A stretch of 43,303 bases of DNA from Mucilaginibacter xinganensis. GTDB taxonomy: Bacteria > Bacteroidota > Bacteroidia > Sphingobacteriales > Sphingobacteriaceae. The stretch covers positions 1 to 43,303 of the forward strand of contig JAMFSA010000021.1 of the NCBI GenBank assembly GCA_026225055.1, in the 5' to 3' direction. Position 1 is the stretch's first letter. Each line of letters opens with the position of its first letter. The position numbers were made by a program, and so were the translations under genes. This document shows, in pieces, positions 25,397 to 33,387 of this stretch. Under the pieces are notes generated by a model. That model was not told the DNA's origin and ran no database searches. It was given only the letters and a program-made list of their open reading frames with translations.

Positions 25397-27553
25397 ATGA
25401 AAAAGCTATATATCATTGCTATAATATGCTTTTCTGCATGTTCGGCGTTTGCCCAGTTTAAATACCCGGCAACAAAAACAGTTGATAGCACCCACACTTA
25501 TTTTGGGGTAACCTATAAGGATCCCTACGAATGGCTGGAGAATTTTAAGGATACAAGCGTGGTTAATTGGTTTAAAAATCAGGCCAATTATACCAACTCC
25601 ATATTAAACAAACTAAATGGCCGCGACGGCCTGATTGCCGAATGGAAAATGCTGGATCAATTGCAGCCAGCACATATCAGGAGTACGGTTTATAAAAACG
25701 GCAGGGTCTTCTACAAAAAGACATTACCTGGCGAAAAGGTAGGCAAGTTGTATTACCGCCAGGGAGTAAATGGGCCGGAGCAATTGCTGTTCGATCCAAC
25801 TACTTACATCGCCGGTAAAACGCTGACCATTGAGAGTTTTATCCCGAGTTTTGATGCCAAACAGCTGGCAATAGCATATTCATCCGGCGGGGCCGAGGTA
25901 TCAACCATTAAAATTATGAATGTTGATACCAAGCAGTTTTTAAAAGATGAGATAACTAAAACGGCAGGCCTTGAAGGCTGGACATTTGATAATAAATCCA
26001 TTTTTTATATCTGGCTAAAGAGCGCTGATAATACTGACCCATCTGCAAGGCTAAACCCCAAAACCAAGCTGCATGCTATAGGCGCGGCGGATAGTACCGA
26101 TGTTGATTTCTTTAGTAATACCAGTTACCCCGGCCTGAAAATTCCTGCAAAAGTTTATCCTTACGCGCAAATAACCGACGATAATAAGAACTATATTTTC
26201 GCCGGTGAAGGCAGTGTGCAGAATGAAATGGTGATGTTTTACGCGCCCATCGACCAGGTGAGCGCTCCCAAAATTCAATGGAAACCACTATGTACTGCCG
26301 ATGATAAATTGGTGCGTGGCATGGAGTTTATCGGCGACAGCGTATTTGCTATCACTTATAACGGCGCTAAAAATTATAAATTGATAGGCGTCGACATTAA
26401 AAATCCGGATTGGAGCAAGGCGAGAGTAGTATCCGCAGAAAGGCCCAACCAAACGCTGGAAGCCATAACACATTGTAAGGATTACCTGATTATGACCTAT
26501 AGCGATGGCATCAACAGCCAGGTTTATAAATATGAACTGGCAACCGGTAAGGTAACAGAACTTATATTGCCATTTACAGGCGCGGCATTGGTGAGCTGTT
26601 TAGATAATAAAACCAATATTTGCACTGTAGATCTTACCTCATGGGTGAAGCCAAATACTGAATTTGATTTTGATGCCACCACTGGTGTATTCACCCCGGG
26701 CTCATTTAATAAACCACCGGCTTATCCGGCAGCTTATAATAATTTGGAGGTTAAAGAGGTTGAAGTAAAAGGCCACGATGGGGCAATGATTCCGCTCTCT
26801 ATCATGTACCGCAAAGGCACGAAGCTGGATGGTAATAATGTTTGTTTGATGGATGCCTATGGTGCTTACGGCATCAGTATTCCATCCTCGTTCTGGTATG
26901 CGGAGGCTACGTTGGTAGTAAAAGGGGTTGTTGTAGCTATTCCGCACGTACGTGGCGGCAGCGAGAAAGGCGAAGCATGGTACAAGGGCGGATATAAAAC
27001 CACCAAGCCTAATACCTGGAAAGATTTTATCAGCTGCGGCGAGTATTTAATTGCTAATGGTTACACCAAAACATCCAAACTGGCAGGTATGGGCACCAGC
27101 GCGGGTGGTATTTTAATAAGCCGTTCCATTACTGAAAGGCCTGATCTGTTTGCTGCCGCGATATGCAATGTGGGCTGCGCGAATGCCATGCGGCTGGAGT
27201 TTACCTCCAACGGGCCGGTGAATACTCCCGAATTTGGAACGGTAAAAGATAGCGTAGAATGCAAGGCACTTTACGAAATGGACGGCGTACAGCATGTGGT
27301 TTCGGGCACAAAATACCCTGCGGTTATTTGCATAGGCGGCTGGAATGACCCACGTGTAGTAGCGTGGCAGCCAGGCAAATTTGCTGCTGCTTTGCAAAAT
27401 GCATCCACATCGGGTAAACCGGTATTAATGAAGGTAAACTATGATGACGGGCACTTTACAGAAGACAAAAGCGTAACCTGGGCCAATTTTGCCGATCAGT
27501 TTGCTTTTGTGCTATGGCAATGCGGGCATCCTGAGTTTCAACTAAAAAAGTAA
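25397..27553 (+). CDS. Prolyl oligopeptidase family serine peptidase (S9A)
   Basis: This secreted or periplasmic endopeptidase is expected to cut short peptides after proline. The 718-residue protein starts with a signal peptide (MKKLYIIAIICFSACSAFAQ). The N-terminal segment YFGVTYKDPYEWLENFKD and the beta-propeller (about 90-430) precede the alpha/beta-hydrolase domain (440-718). The catalytic triad is Ser568 in GMGTSAGG, Asp651 in GGWNDPRV and His686 in DDGHF. The usual GGSNGG is here GTSAGG, and the His is followed by Phe-Thr rather than Gly-x, small departures from the classic enzyme. The signal contains a Cys at 15, so lipidation is not excluded, but AFAQ favours signal peptidase I. It is a single gene. 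Confidence 0.9.
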   Translation: MKKLYIIAIICFSACSAFAQFKYPATKTVDSTHTYFGVTYKDPYEWLENFKDTSVVNWFKNQANYTNSILNKLNGRDGLIAEWKMLDQLQPAHIRSTVYKNGRVFYKKTLPGEKVGKLYYRQGVNGPEQLLFDPTTYIAGKTLTIESFIPSFDAKQLAIAYSSGGAEVSTIKIMNVDTKQFLKDEITKTAGLEGWTFDNKSIFYIWLKSADNTDPSARLNPKTKLHAIGAADSTDVDFFSNTSYPGLKIPAKVYPYAQITDDNKNYIFAGEGSVQNEMVMFYAPIDQVSAPKIQWKPLCTADDKLVRGMEFIGDSVFAITYNGAKNYKLIGVDIKNPDWSKARVVSAERPNQTLEAITHCKDYLIMTYSDGINSQVYKYELATGKVTELILPFTGAALVSCLDNKTNICTVDLTSWVKPNTEFDFDATTGVFTPGSFNKPPAYPAAYNNLEVKEVEVKGHDGAMIPLSIMYRKGTKLDGNNVCLMDAYGAYGISIPSSFWYAEATLVVKGVVVAIPHVRGGSEKGEAWYKGGYKTTKPNTWKDFISCGEYLIANGYTKTSKLAGMGTSAGGILISRSITERPDLFAAAICNVGCANAMRLEFTSNGPVNTPEFGTVKDSVECKALYEMDGVQHVVSGTKYPAVICIGGWNDPRVVAWQPGKFAAALQNASTSGKPVLMKVNYDDGHFTEDKSVTWANFADQFAFVLWQCGHPEFQLKK

Positions 27554-27660
27554 ACCGGGATTGTTATCTTCATGTTAAATTGGTGTGATTATATGTAACG
27601 TTCTTAGTATTCAGTATTATAAAACAACACTTTATGAATCATCTTCGTGCAAAAAATAAT

Positions 27661-27668
27661 TAGCTTTG
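27661..27668 (+). promoter_or_regulatory. -7 box abutting the YbhN-like gene
   Basis: TAGCTTTG matches TAnnTTTG exactly and ends 8 bases before the ATG at 27676, giving a leaderless or nearly leaderless transcript. Confidence 0.5.
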
Positions 27669-27675
27669 CTGCCGC

Positions 27676-28635
27676 ATGACAAAAATTGAAGACTCCATTG
27701 TAAACGAGGTGGAAGAAGAGGTTAAACCCAAAACCTGGAAAGACAGGCTTTGGAGTGCTACTAAACTCATATTAAAAATAGCAATTACCTCGGCATTGCT
27801 TTATTATGTATTCAGCAAAGTTCATTTCAGCGAGATAAAAACAAAGCTGGTAAACGCCAACTACTGGTGGATGCTGGCAGGCGTGTTTTTCTATTTCTTG
27901 TCGATGGTAGCCTCATCATGGAGGTTACTCAGTTTCTTCAAATCTATAAACTTAAAGCTCGATCCTAAGTTCAACTTCAGGCTGTACTTATTGGGTATAT
28001 TCTATAATTTCCTGCTGCCCGGTGGTATTGGCGGCGATGGTTACAAAATTTACCTGCTGAACAAAACCTATAAATTGCCTGCCAAAAAAGTTTTTTGGGC
28101 GATATTGTTTGATAGGCTGAGCGGCTTGTGGGCGATAGGGCTGATCATTGTTTGCCTTAAAATATTTGTTCCGCAAATACCTATCCACATAGCTATTCCG
28201 CTGGGCGTTTTCGCTATAGGTACGGTTATATATTATTTGGTGGTGATGAAATTCTTCAAGGAATTTGGCCGTCACTTTTTTACCGGGCATGCCAAGGCGG
28301 TTCTGGTACAGTCGTTACAGGTAATGACCATCATTATGATCCTTTTAGGGCAGGATTTCACTGGCAAATTTGCGCCGTATCTATTAGCCTTCCTTATTTC
28401 AGCCATTGCGGCAGTTGTACCGGTAACTATTGGTGGCGCAGGGGCGCGCGAATTGGTTTTCCAAAAATCAGCCGATTACTTTCATATTGATGCAGGATTA
28501 GGAATATACATCAGTATCTCGTTTTACCTTATCTCCTTACTGGTTGCGCTAACAGGCATTTACTATTTACTACGCCCAAGCAGGCTTACAGAAGGCTTGC
28601 CAAAAGCAGAGGAAATTCAGGAAATAAAAGAATAG
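27676..28635 (+). CDS. Lysylphosphatidylglycerol synthase-like transmembrane protein (YbhN/UPF0104 type)
   Basis: This polytopic inner-membrane protein has 319 residues and 7-8 predicted helices (for example TKLILKIAITSALLYYVFSK and WWMLAGVFFYFLSMVASSWR). It matches the flippase-like membrane domain of MprF proteins. The conserved NFLLPGGIGGDGYKIYLL near residue 110 and AAVVPVTIGGAGARELVF near 255 are diagnostic. The lysyl-transferase domain of full MprF is absent. Relatives are thought to move lipids or lipid-linked precursors across the membrane, but the substrate here is unknown. It is a single gene followed by a palindromic AATCAAGAC repeat. Confidence 0.88.
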   Translation: MTKIEDSIVNEVEEEVKPKTWKDRLWSATKLILKIAITSALLYYVFSKVHFSEIKTKLVNANYWWMLAGVFFYFLSMVASSWRLLSFFKSINLKLDPKFNFRLYLLGIFYNFLLPGGIGGDGYKIYLLNKTYKLPAKKVFWAILFDRLSGLWAIGLIIVCLKIFVPQIPIHIAIPLGVFAIGTVIYYLVVMKFFKEFGRHFFTGHAKAVLVQSLQVMTIIMILLGQDFTGKFAPYLLAFLISAIAAVVPVTIGGAGARELVFQKSADYFHIDAGLGIYISISFYLISLLVALTGIYYLLRPSRLTEGLPKAEEIQEIKE

Positions 28636-28671
28636 CAATCTTATTCGTTAGTTTTACGTTATTTGTAAGAA

Positions 28672-28755
28672 TTTAGAGTTAAGATTCAGGAATCAAGACA
28701 AAAAAGAATAGTTCACTTCTTGTCTTGATTCCTGGCTCTTAATTCTTGACTCTCG
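28672..28755. repeat. Palindrome built from AATCAAGAC/AGTCAAG units
   Basis: GAGTTAAGATTCAGGAATCA, followed by AGAC, is matched in inverted order by GTCTTGATTCCTGGCTCTTA and ATTCTTGACTC. The unit is the same as in the tandem arrays at 33346 and 34731. It lies just before the phenylalanine hydroxylase gene. Confidence 0.7.
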
Positions 28756-28776
28756 ACCAAAAAAACTGACCGACCA

Positions 28777-30555
28777 ATGGCTACTTTTAATGATTTTAAT
28801 AATCCGCAGGTTGCGGCATTACCTGCTCATTTAAAACAATTTATAGTTGAGCAGCACTATGAACATTATACTCCTGTTGACCATGCAGTATGGCGCTATG
28901 TAATGCGCCAGAACTACAGCTACCTCAAAAATATAGCGTACTATCCGTATATCCCCGGTTTGCAAAAAGCAGGGTTAACCATCGAAAAGATCCCTGATCT
29001 GCAGGAAATGAATGACGCGCTGGCCAAAATTGGCTGGGGCGCTGTTACTGTTGATGGCTTTATACCACCCGCCGCTTTTATGGAATACCAGGCTTACCGG
29101 GTATTGGTGATAGCCGCCGATATTCGCCAGCTAAACCATATTGAATATACCCCCGCACCGGATATCATCCATGAGTCGGCAGGTCACGCGCCGATCATTG
29201 CCGATAAAGATTACCATGAATACCTGAGTTATTTTGGGTCGATAGGGGCTAAGTCCATGTTTTCCTCGCAAGATTTTGAATTGTATGAAGCAATCAGGGC
29301 TTTATCAATATTAAAAGAAATGCCCGATGCTGATGAGGCAGAAATTAAAAAGGCAGAGGATTTGGTAACCCACCGTCAGGATAACATGGGAGAACCATCG
29401 GAAATGGCGTTATTGAGCCGCCTGCACTGGTGGACGGTTGAGTACGGCCTGATAGGTACACTGCAAGAGCCGAAGATATATGGCGCAGGTTTGTTATCAT
29501 CCATAGGTGAAAGCGTAAGCTGTATGCTGCCGCACGTTAAAAAGCTTTGGTACACAATTGATGCGGTAAACTATACTTATGATATTACCAAAACCCAGCC
29601 ACAACTGTTTGTAACCCCTAATTTTCAAAATTTGATTGATGTGCTGGAACAGTTCGCTAATACCATGGCGTTCAGGGTTGGCGGCGCGTATGGATTGAAA
29701 AAAGCAGTTGAGAGCAGGAATACTTGCACGGCAGTTTATAGCTCAGGGCTACAGGTGTCAGGAACTTTTACTGAATTTAAAACCGATAAAAACGATGCCC
29801 CAATCTTCATTAAAACCCTTGGGCCGACTGCGTTAGCCGTAAACAATAAGCAATTAAAAGGCCATGGTAAGGATTATCATAAAGATGGCTTTAGCTCGCC
29901 GGTAGGCAGGTTGAAAGGGTATGATATTCCGCTGGAAGATTTCTCTGCGTTGGAACTTATAGTGTTGGGTATTGAAGAAGGTAAAGAAATTACCCTGGAT
30001 TTTGAAAGCGGCATTACAGTAAATGGCACGGTAAAAAGTATCACATCATCCGAAGGGAAAACGCAGATCATTACCTTTGATAATTGTACAGTAAAAGATA
30101 AAAACGGCAAAGTATTATTTGAGCCTGACTGGGGCGTATATGATATGGCAGTGGGCGAAAAGATCACATCTGTATTTTGCGGCGCTGCCGATAAGGAGCA
30201 ATTTGTGGAGATAGTTTATAAATCAAACACAGATACGCACCACGTAAAGTATGACGACCGCACGCTTGAACTACACCAGTTATACCAGCAGGTGCGCAAC
30301 CGCAGGCATGCAGGTGGTGATTTTGGCTTTTTAGGCAATGTATGGCGCATATTACAGCGGGATCATCACGATGACTGGCTTTGCGCACTTGAAATACTGG
30401 AACTGCTCGATCATGAAAACGCTGAGCCTGCACTTGCTACGGAGATCAGGGCTTTTCTTGAGGAAAAAGCGGCCAATGAACCGGAGTATAAAAAACTCAT
30501 TAACGATGGGTTTTATTTGATAGCACACCCTGTAGAGCAAAAATTGGTGGTTTAG
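28777..30555 (+). CDS. Aromatic amino acid hydroxylase, long form (phenylalanine 4-hydroxylase)
   Basis: This iron- and pterin-dependent monooxygenase is predicted to turn phenylalanine into tyrosine, feeding the hpd-hmgA cluster 10 kb away. The 592-residue protein has its catalytic domain in residues ~1-310. The iron ligands are His132 and His137 in IIHESAGHAPI and Glu222 in WWTVEYGLIG. The substrate loop LLSSIGESVSCML is near 245. Residues ~330-592 form an extra domain absent from the ~300-residue bacterial enzymes. It contains repeated beta-like segments (SGTFTEFKTDKNDAPIFIKT, TVKSITSSEGKTQIITFDNC) and a helical end, with no regulatory ACT domain. Phenylalanine is the likeliest substrate by context, but tyrosine or tryptophan cannot be excluded. 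Confidence 0.88.
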   Translation: MATFNDFNNPQVAALPAHLKQFIVEQHYEHYTPVDHAVWRYVMRQNYSYLKNIAYYPYIPGLQKAGLTIEKIPDLQEMNDALAKIGWGAVTVDGFIPPAAFMEYQAYRVLVIAADIRQLNHIEYTPAPDIIHESAGHAPIIADKDYHEYLSYFGSIGAKSMFSSQDFELYEAIRALSILKEMPDADEAEIKKAEDLVTHRQDNMGEPSEMALLSRLHWWTVEYGLIGTLQEPKIYGAGLLSSIGESVSCMLPHVKKLWYTIDAVNYTYDITKTQPQLFVTPNFQNLIDVLEQFANTMAFRVGGAYGLKKAVESRNTCTAVYSSGLQVSGTFTEFKTDKNDAPIFIKTLGPTALAVNNKQLKGHGKDYHKDGFSSPVGRLKGYDIPLEDFSALELIVLGIEEGKEITLDFESGITVNGTVKSITSSEGKTQIITFDNCTVKDKNGKVLFEPDWGVYDMAVGEKITSVFCGAADKEQFVEIVYKSNTDTHHVKYDDRTLELHQLYQQVRNRRHAGGDFGFLGNVWRILQRDHHDDWLCALEILELLDHENAEPALATEIRAFLEEKAANEPEYKKLINDGFYLIAHPVEQKLVV

Positions 30556-30577
30556 GAAATTCTTTGTAATTTGGTAT

Positions 30578-30820
30578 ATGACAATTTTAAAAGTGATGGT
30601 TGATGATGATCAGGCAGATGAATTAAAGCGATTACTTCATGATATTTCATTTGTTAAATCTGTTGTGGAAGAACAAATACAAACAGATGAATCAAACATT
30701 ACTTATAACCGCATAAAAAAGATATTGGATTCAGCTAAAGGGAAAGAACTATTTAAGGATATTAAAGATCCCGTAGAATGGCAAAAAGAGATCCGAAAGG
30801 AGTGGGAACGTGATTTTTGA
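30578..30820 (+). CDS. Putative antitoxin of a PIN-type toxin-antitoxin pair
   Basis: The protein is 80 residues, strongly charged, starting MTILKVMVDDDQADELKRLL and ending EWQKEIRKEWERDF. It has the look of the small DNA-binding/neutralising partner found before PIN toxins: a short beta N-terminus followed by helices and an acidic/aromatic tail. No named family is certain. The toxin frame begins at a GTG (30810) inside its last codons, an 11-base overlap normal for coupled TA pairs. It is intact even though the toxin is frameshifted. Confidence 0.65.
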   Translation: MTILKVMVDDDQADELKRLLHDISFVKSVVEEQIQTDESNITYNRIKKILDSAKGKELFKDIKDPVEWQKEIRKEWERDF

Positions 30821-31171
30821 TACGAATATCCTTATCTATCTTTCCAAATACACCTTAAAGCCCGAATTACTGATCAATAATGAAACTGCTATATCGGTAA
30901 TAACTAAAATTGAGGCTTTAGGATATAATTTCAAAATGTTGAAGAATATCAACTGTTGGCTGATATATGTGATGCCTTAACTATTATACCTTTGTTTGAT
31001 GATGTTGCTAATGAAACCATCAGGCTCAGAAAGCAATATCGCATAAAACTGCCGGATGCTATTATTTATTCAACAGCGCTGGTAACTAATTTACCATTAC
31101 TAACTAATAATATTAACGATTTTAAATCGTTGGACGGCAAGGTAAAACTTGTCAATCCATTTAACCTATGA
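30810..31171 (+). pseudogene. PIN-domain (VapC-like) toxin, frameshifted
   Basis: Read with one frame change, this is a complete PIN ribonuclease of about 120 residues. The first part (VIFDTNILIYLSKYTLKPEL, ending ITKIEALGYN) has the catalytic Asp and Glu. The second part (FQNVEEYQLLADICDALTII, then RLRKQYRIKLPDAIIYSTAL and LTNNINDFKSL) has the remaining acidic residues. The frame must move back one base at about 30929-30931, where TTT would be TTTT in an intact gene. As given, the upstream frame ends 10-20 codons later at TAA. It overlaps the next gene's ATG by 4 bases. It may be a real inactivating deletion or a homopolymer sequencing error. Confidence 0.8.
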
Positions 31172-31872
31172 ACATCATTATAACAGGCGCCAGCAGCGGT
31201 GTTGGCTTTGAGGCGGTAATTGAACTGATATTAACGGGCAAGCATAAGGTTATAGCGCTCGCGCGTTCGCAGGATAAGCTGGAACGTTTGCTGGAGATAG
31301 CCAATAATTTAAACCCGGAGTGTACGCTTTATGCCATCGCCTTTGATATTGTGCATGATGATTATGACAGCCTGCTGCAATTTATCGAAGCTAATTTTGA
31401 TAACCGGATTGATGTTTTAATAAACAATGCCGGAGTGCTGGTCAACAAAAATTTTACCGAGCTTTTAGAGGCTGATTTTGTTGAAATGCTGCAAAGTAAT
31501 TTTATTGGTCATGTGCGCATGATACAGGGTGTATTGCAGTTGATGCCTGCCGGATCGCACATTGTAAATATTGGCAGTATGGGCGGTTACCAGGGCAGCG
31601 CTAAGTTCCCGGGATTGTCGGCATATTCGGCAAGTAAGGCCGCTTTGCACACGCTAACCGAATGTTTGGCACAGGAATTTAGCGAAAAAGGTATAAAAAT
31701 AAATTGTCTTGCGTTAGGGTCGGCGCAAACTGAGATGCTTGAAAAAGCGTTCCCGGGGTACGAATCGCCTGTTATGGCGTTCCAAATGGGCAAATACATA
31801 GCTGATTTTGCTTTAACGGGTCACCAGTTTTTTAACGGTAAGGTTTTGCCGGTAGCGCTGTCGACTCCTTAG
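31168..31872 (+). CDS. Short-chain dehydrogenase/reductase
   Basis: This NAD(P)-dependent oxidoreductase has 234 residues and a single Rossmann fold. The cofactor motif TGASSGVG is at residues 6-13 and NNAG near 89. The catalytic Ser in NIGSMGG near 135 precedes YSASKAA near 153, giving the Ser-Tyr-Lys set. An Arg after the second strand (LARSQDKLERL) suggests NADPH preference. Its substrate cannot be predicted. The ATG overlaps the broken PIN toxin's stop by 4 bases (ATGA), so it may originally have been read by coupling from the TA transcript. No terminator was recognised after it. Confidence 0.92.
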   Translation: MNIIITGASSGVGFEAVIELILTGKHKVIALARSQDKLERLLEIANNLNPECTLYAIAFDIVHDDYDSLLQFIEANFDNRIDVLINNAGVLVNKNFTELLEADFVEMLQSNFIGHVRMIQGVLQLMPAGSHIVNIGSMGGYQGSAKFPGLSAYSASKAALHTLTECLAQEFSEKGIKINCLALGSAQTEMLEKAFPGYESPVMAFQMGKYIADFALTGHQFFNGKVLPVALSTP

Positions 31873-32141
31873 TGTATAGAGTGCAGTAAGTCTTACTATT
31901 TTAAAGTGCTCATTTTGAGTTAAATAATTGAGTAAAAAATTACTCAAAGTGTATAATATTTTCCACTATTTCGGTAAAAAAATCCACTGAATTTCGCCTG
32001 TTTTTTCATCGCCGAAAAAAAAATACCTCCATTAATTTAAAACGCGGTTTTTGCAAACAGGAACAATTTTTGCGTTAAATATCATATCCGCATATAGACC
32101 AAAGTTTTCTTATTTATTAACTTCTGCTAAATTAAATCGCT
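31873..32141. other. AT-rich intergenic region
   Basis: Between the SDR and the candidate small gene at 32142, this stretch is rich in A and T runs. I see no repeat of the families described and no exact TAnnTTTG box. The nearest match to a promoter is AATTTTTG at 32065-32072. Confidence 0.4.
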
Positions 32142-32240
32142 ATGGACAAGACCTTGTTTCTTGAAGCATTAATTGTTGCTACGCCAATATTTATGATTGT
32201 CAGAACCTTTATAGTAAGAGGCAGGAAACTGCTTGACTGA
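32142..32240 (+). CDS. Candidate 32-residue single-pass membrane protein
   Basis: An ATG at 32142 opens a 32-codon frame (MDKTLFLEALIVATPIFMIV and then RTFIVRGRKLLD) ending TGA. It has a short acidic N-terminus, a hydrophobic core of about 16 residues, and a basic C-terminus, which is the arrangement of a bitopic mini-protein. A hairpin with a T run (32279-32316) follows, which argues that the region is transcribed on this strand. No recognisable RBS or perfect promoter box is seen, which is not unusual here. I do not recognise a family. Confidence 0.4.
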   Translation: MDKTLFLEALIVATPIFMIVRTFIVRGRKLLD

Positions 32241-32278
32241 TCTTAAGTATTTTACTGGACCCAAAAAGGGTTAACGAG

Positions 32279-32316
32279 AACTCTTGTCTTAAAACAGCAA
32301 GGGTTTTTGTTTTTTA
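32279..32316 (+). terminator. Terminator after the 32-codon candidate gene
   Basis: AACTCTTG (32279-32286) pairs with CAAGGGTT (32298-32305), including one T-G wobble, followed by TTTGTTTTTT. Confidence 0.65.
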
Positions 32317-32383
32317 AACCTTATCGGAATCTTTACCGTATAACAAATTCGTAGCGAGAAATTTAGTGTGTTTTTAAATGATG

Positions 32384-32417
32384 AGCCAGGTAGCGGATAC
32401 GCCTGGCTTATTTTTTT
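32384..32417 (+). terminator. Second plus-strand terminator
   Basis: AGCCAGG (32384-32390) pairs with CCTGGCT (32402-32408), followed after two bases by seven or more Ts. It lies about 70 bases past the previous terminator, so either it is a backup or a short RNA is made between them. Confidence 0.65.
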
Positions 32418-32428
32418 GTAAACAAAAA

Positions 32429-32451
32429 GGGGCGCAACGTTTTTGCGCCCC
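32429..32451 (-). terminator. Terminator of ssb (minus strand)
   Basis: GGGGCGCAA and TTGCGCCCC form a perfect 9-bp stem with a 5-base loop. On the minus strand it is followed by a T run. It lies 50 bases after the ssb stop. Confidence 0.8.
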
Positions 32452-32501
32452 GGTTGGGATAAGGGTAGGTAAAGGTATCTTATAAGGGCAGTGCCCCTGT
32501 G

Positions 32502-32831
32502 TTATCGCATTTTCATAAATTCGTTCACAACTATCTCTGTTACATATCTTTTTACGCCATCTTTGTCAGTATAGTTACGATTTGCTAATTTTCCTTCAAT
32601 GGCTACTTCATCGCCTTTTTTAAGGTAATCTTCGGCCAGTTTTGCCTGTGCGCCCCATAGTACCAGATTGTGCCACTGGGTTTCAGTTACTTTTTCGCCT
32701 TTGTCATTCTTGTAGCTCTCATTAGTAGCTATTGCCAGGCGTGTTAATTTGCGGTTATTGTCAAAATTTTTTACTTCAGGATCGGTGCCCAGGTTACCCA
32801 CCAGGCGTACACTGTTTCTTAATGTATTCAT
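32502..32831 (-). CDS. ssb: Short single-stranded DNA-binding protein without acidic tail
   Basis: This OB-fold protein protects single-stranded DNA during replication and repair. The 109-residue protein begins MNTLRNSVRLVGNLGTDPEV, continues with WHNLVLWGAQAKLAEDYLKK near 53-72 and VAIEGKLANRNYTDKDGVKR near 76-95, and ends FMKMR just after the OB fold. The usual linker and acidic DDDIPF-type C-terminus, which recruits partner proteins, is missing. The stop is followed by a good terminator, so truncation by sequencing error is unlikely. It is probably a second SSB (plasmid, natural-transformation or conjugation-type). It diverges from a zinc-ribbon gene. Confidence 0.9.
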   Translation of the reverse strand: MNTLRNSVRLVGNLGTDPEVKNFDNNRKLTRLAIATNESYKNDKGEKVTETQWHNLVLWGAQAKLAEDYLKKGDEVAIEGKLANRNYTDKDGVKRYVTEIVVNEFMKMR

Positions 32832-32934
32832 CGTTGCTAAATTTTATTGTCGTTTTTGATGATACAAAGGTGCTGAGGCGAGTGAAAATTAGTCGGGTGA
32901 TAATTGCTTATAGTCGACAATTGCCATTTGTAAG

Positions 32935-32946
32935 CGTTTGCAAACG
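32935..32946. promoter_or_regulatory. Perfect 12-bp palindrome between divergent ssb and zinc-ribbon genes
   Basis: CGTTTGCAAACG reads the same on both strands and lies 27 bases before the ATG at 32973. It resembles a LacI-type operator by symmetry and CG/TTTGCAAA content. Who binds it is unknown. Confidence 0.4.
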
Positions 32947-32972
32947 GATAATATATTATTTATATTAGCTTT

Positions 32973-33338
32973 ATGAATAAGGAAAGACACTGCCTTGATT
33001 GCGGCGAGCTGATACATGGCCGGGCCGATAAAAAGTTCTGTAATGATATGTGCCGAAATAATTATAACAACCAGCTTAACAGCAGTAGTTATAACTTGAT
33101 TCGTAACGTAAACAATATACTTCGCCGCAACAGGCGCATAATGGAAGAGCTCAATCCATCGGGGAAAACAAAAACTACCCGCGAAAAGATGCTGGTAAAA
33201 GGTTTCGATTTTGATTATTTCACCAGTATATACCAAACCCAAACAGGTAAGAAATATCACTTTTGCTATGAGTACGGATATTTGGTACTTGATAATGATG
33301 ATTTATTGTTGGTGAAGAGGGAAGAGAAGGGGGAGTAG
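32973..33338 (+). CDS. Zinc-ribbon protein of unknown function
   Basis: The protein is 121 residues. Near the N-terminus CLDCGELIHGRADKKFCNDM, then CRN, forms a four-Cys zinc ribbon (Cys7, Cys10 and a Cys-x3-Cys pair near 23 and 27). After it, a basic helical stretch (NVNNILRRNRRIMEEL) and a C-terminal part rich in aromatics (FDFDYFTSIYQTQTGKKYHF) follow. It looks like a conserved Bacteroidota protein of unknown role, probably binding nucleic acid. It is divergent from ssb with a perfect palindrome between them, and it is followed by AGTCAAG heptamers. Confidence 0.7.
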   Translation: MNKERHCLDCGELIHGRADKKFCNDMCRNNYNNQLNSSSYNLIRNVNNILRRNRRIMEELNPSGKTKTTREKMLVKGFDFDYFTSIYQTQTGKKYHFCYEYGYLVLDNDDLLLVKREEKGE

Positions 33339-33345
33339 CTGGGGG

Positions 33346-33383
33346 AGTCAAGAGTCAAGAGTCAAGAGTCAAGAGTCAAGAGT
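33346..33383. repeat. Tandem heptamer AGTCAAG, five units
   Basis: Five perfect AGTCAAG units plus AGT lie immediately after the zinc-ribbon gene. The same word, with variation, is used in the arrays at 28672 and 34731. Confidence 0.9.
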
Positions 33384-33387
33384 TCCG

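Noticed and set aside
30916..30945. Programmed -1 frameshift in the PIN toxin
   Set aside because: The sequence at the break (TAATTTC) is not a standard X-XXY-YYZ slippery heptamer and I see no strong downstream structure. A deletion or sequencing error is more likely.
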